Origin: Heterorhizobium halophytocola
Lineage (GTDB): Bacteria > Pseudomonadota > Alphaproteobacteria > Rhizobiales > Rhizobiaceae
Reading direction: 5' to 3'
DNA: 64,000 nt
NCBI RefSeq assembly: GCF_017873095.1
Contig: NZ_JAGGJU010000016.1
Coordinates: 43,881-107,880 of the forward strand
The notes beneath the pieces were generated by a model. It searched no databases and was not told the origin of the DNA. It was given only the letters and a program-made list of their open reading frames with translations. Below, piece after piece: positions 62,831 through 64,000 of this stretch. The position numbers and the translations under genes are program-made. Position 1 is the first letter of the stretch; every line of letters starts with the position of its first letter.

Positions 62831-63487
62831 TTATTCAGAGAGCCGTCGCAGGTCGACGTTCTCATACACATGATGGCCCGGCTCCGTCTTTCCGGCGAGC
62901 TGCGCAATGGCCGCCGAGACCTTCTGCGCAGATATGGTCCCATAGCGGGCCAGGCGGTCGGGCAGTATCGGCGAGAGTGCGCCGAGGAGGCGCTGTGCAG
63001 CCGCTTCCATAAGCCTCGTATCGTCGCGTTGACCGAGCAGAAAGCCCGGGCGGATTATGTCGATCCGCTCAAAGCCAAGCTGGGTGACCGCCTGTTCAAT
63101 GGCGCCCTTGGTCTTGAGATAGAAGCCGGGTCCGCCCGCGCCGACGGAGCTCACAAGGATAAAATGGCGGGCGCCGAGCGCCTTTGCGCCCTTGGCAAGG
63201 GCCAGAACGTAGTCATGATCAACGCGGAACATGGCAGCTTGCGACCCGGCTGTGCGAATGGTGGTGCCGAGACAGGAAATGGCAACATCGGCACCATCGG
63301 GCGCGACCGGCTTCAGCGTCGCTTCCGGCGCGACGTATAAGTGTTCGAACTCGATCGGATGACCAGGGACGGTCGAGCCGTTGCGAACGAGGCTGATGAG
63401 ATCGATATCGGCCCGCTCGCCGAGTTCAAGACGAACGCGCCTGCCGATAAGCCCGGTGCTGCCGGCAAGCAAAATATGTCGGGTCAT
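62831..63487 (-). CDS. NAD(P)-binding atypical SDR (YbjT/TIP30-like)
   Basis: 218 residues. ILLAGSTGLIGRRV is the cofactor motif, followed by DVAISCLGTTIRTAGS, FILVSSVGAGG, YLKTKGAIEQAV (Y-xx-K) and IIRPGFLLGQR. These features match the small atypical SDR group that includes TIP30/HTATIP2-like proteins. GGAG is eight bases before the ATG at 63487. Confidence 0.87.
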   Translation of the reverse strand: MTRHILLAGSTGLIGRRVRLELGERADIDLISLVRNGSTVPGHPIEFEHLYVAPEATLKPVAPDGADVAISCLGTTIRTAGSQAAMFRVDHDYVLALAKGAKALGARHFILVSSVGAGGPGFYLKTKGAIEQAVTQLGFERIDIIRPGFLLGQRDDTRLMEAAAQRLLGALSPILPDRLARYGTISAQKVSAAIAQLAGKTEPGHHVYENVDLRRLSE

Positions 63488-63904
63488 GTGCCAGTCTCCG
63501 CCATTCAGCAAGGTGCGTGGAAGCAAGCCATTGGAAGGAAATCGGTTCGCTGCACACGGTCGCTTACCCTGGCGCGCACCTCGAAGCCCCCGGGCTGAAT
63601 ATCATGTTTGCCCTTTGCATGTATTGCTGTTCTTTTGTCGGGGCTGGCTGCGGACGGCGCGTCGCTCCATTGACGATCACCCTTGCCGAGCACCGTTTCC
63701 GAGCGCCATTGACGAGCGCCATTGCCGATTTCGCCGGGGGTGAGTTTCGACACGAGAACCTGCTCGAAACACGCTCTCGAGGCGGCCCCCTTTGATCACC
63801 GTAAATTTGGCAGCCAACCACCAGACCTGTCGGCGGAAGAGGCTTGCAATATTGCCGCTGTCGCGTTGAGAAAACGGCTCAACCCTGCCCGGTCGCCTGC
63901 CTCG
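63488..63904. other. Intergenic region before the insertion element
   Basis: No gene is supported. It includes a short direct repeat GAGCGCCATTG (near 63696 and 63714). The right end (CTAG at 63905-63908) appears to be the target site of the element. Confidence 0.45.
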
Positions 63905-64000
63905 CTAGGCCCTGTTGACAAAGTATGGCAGCCAAATCTTTGCGGCGGCCAGAGCGAGGAATGCTGAGAAGGATTTCCGTGTTTTGTCGTATCGGGTCGC
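63905..64000 (-). mobile_element. IS5-type insertion sequence, transposase C-terminus
   Basis: The minus strand encodes the last 31 residues of an IS5-type transposase (ATRYDKTRKSFSAFLALAAA then KIWLPYFVNRA), then TAG. The RYDK...F motif near the end is typical of the IS427-like part of the family. The stop codon lies in CTAG at 63905-63908, just outside the presumed terminal repeat starting GGCCCTGTTGACAAAGT. The rest of the element is beyond the window. Confidence 0.85.

Noticed and set aside
1..64000. CRISPR arrays, rRNA or tRNA genes and a replication origin
   Set aside because: No regularly spaced repeats, no recognisable structural RNA and no cluster of DnaA boxes were seen on reading; a covariance-model search would be needed to exclude small RNAs.

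Overview
The window is GC-rich DNA of an alphaproteobacterium, most probably a member of the Rhizobiaceae (Rhizobium/Agrobacterium/Ensifer relatives). The evidence is the block histidine kinase - DUF5330 protein - sufE - DUF6456 protein - DnaA-C-like HTH - mucR (36.8-42.6 kb), a seven-gene Mrp/Pha-type antiporter operon, DUF2336, DUF1491 and DUF1214/DUF1254 proteins, and two kinds of short intergenic repeats typical of rhizobia. No rRNA or tRNA gene was recognised. The left edge cuts a membrane-protein gene; the right edge cuts an IS5-type transposase.

Layout. 0-7 kb: BrkB-like membrane protein, two small cytosolic proteins with an RGS-like fold signature flanking an ornithine-cyclodeaminase-family gene, an ArgP/LysG regulator, a lone cheW and a lysE exporter. 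7-16 kb: small unknown proteins, an NAD-dependent epimerase, a YcgN-type cysteine-cluster protein, PBP1a, a diguanylate cyclase and a third RGS-like protein. 16-26 kb: DUF1214/DUF1254 pair, DUF2336 and DUF1491 proteins, a type III polyketide synthase / ICMT-type methyltransferase / MFS exporter operon, a Gre-like factor with a shortened coiled coil, and a large PAS-GGDEF membrane protein. 26-36 kb: phosphoesterase, AraC/SDR divergent pair, BCCT transporter, soluble chemoreceptor, aldo/keto reductase, and a hydrolase/TetR divergent pair with two clear operator palindromes. 36-43 kb: envelope and cell-cycle-like block ending in mucR. 43-50 kb: mnhABCDEFG, split in two places by palindromic repeats. 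50-56 kb: HxlR regulator pair, msrB, MFS, P-loop protein, SDR and LysR. 56-58.4 kb: a mosaic of truncated genes (AraC C-terminus, unknown ORF, Rieske oxygenase without its Rieske domain). 58-64 kb: GAF histidine kinase, LysR, GST, secreted metallo-beta-lactamase-fold hydrolase, SDR-like protein, and the IS5-type end.

The most unusual content is the family of three small proteins (1773-2480, 3719-4333, 14971-15618) whose helical pattern and key residues follow the RGS domain, which is best known as a eukaryotic G-alpha regulator. Two share the N-terminal octapeptide I-[DN]-G-V-T-Y-P-D, and all three seem to share a second C-terminal module. This assignment is by eye and needs profile or structure searches. 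Other points of interest are the polyketide operon, the repeat-interrupted mrp operon with a long Ala/Lys-rich tail on MnhF, a coupled 23-codon ORF after a small membrane protein gene, and several well-formed operator palindromes and terminators.
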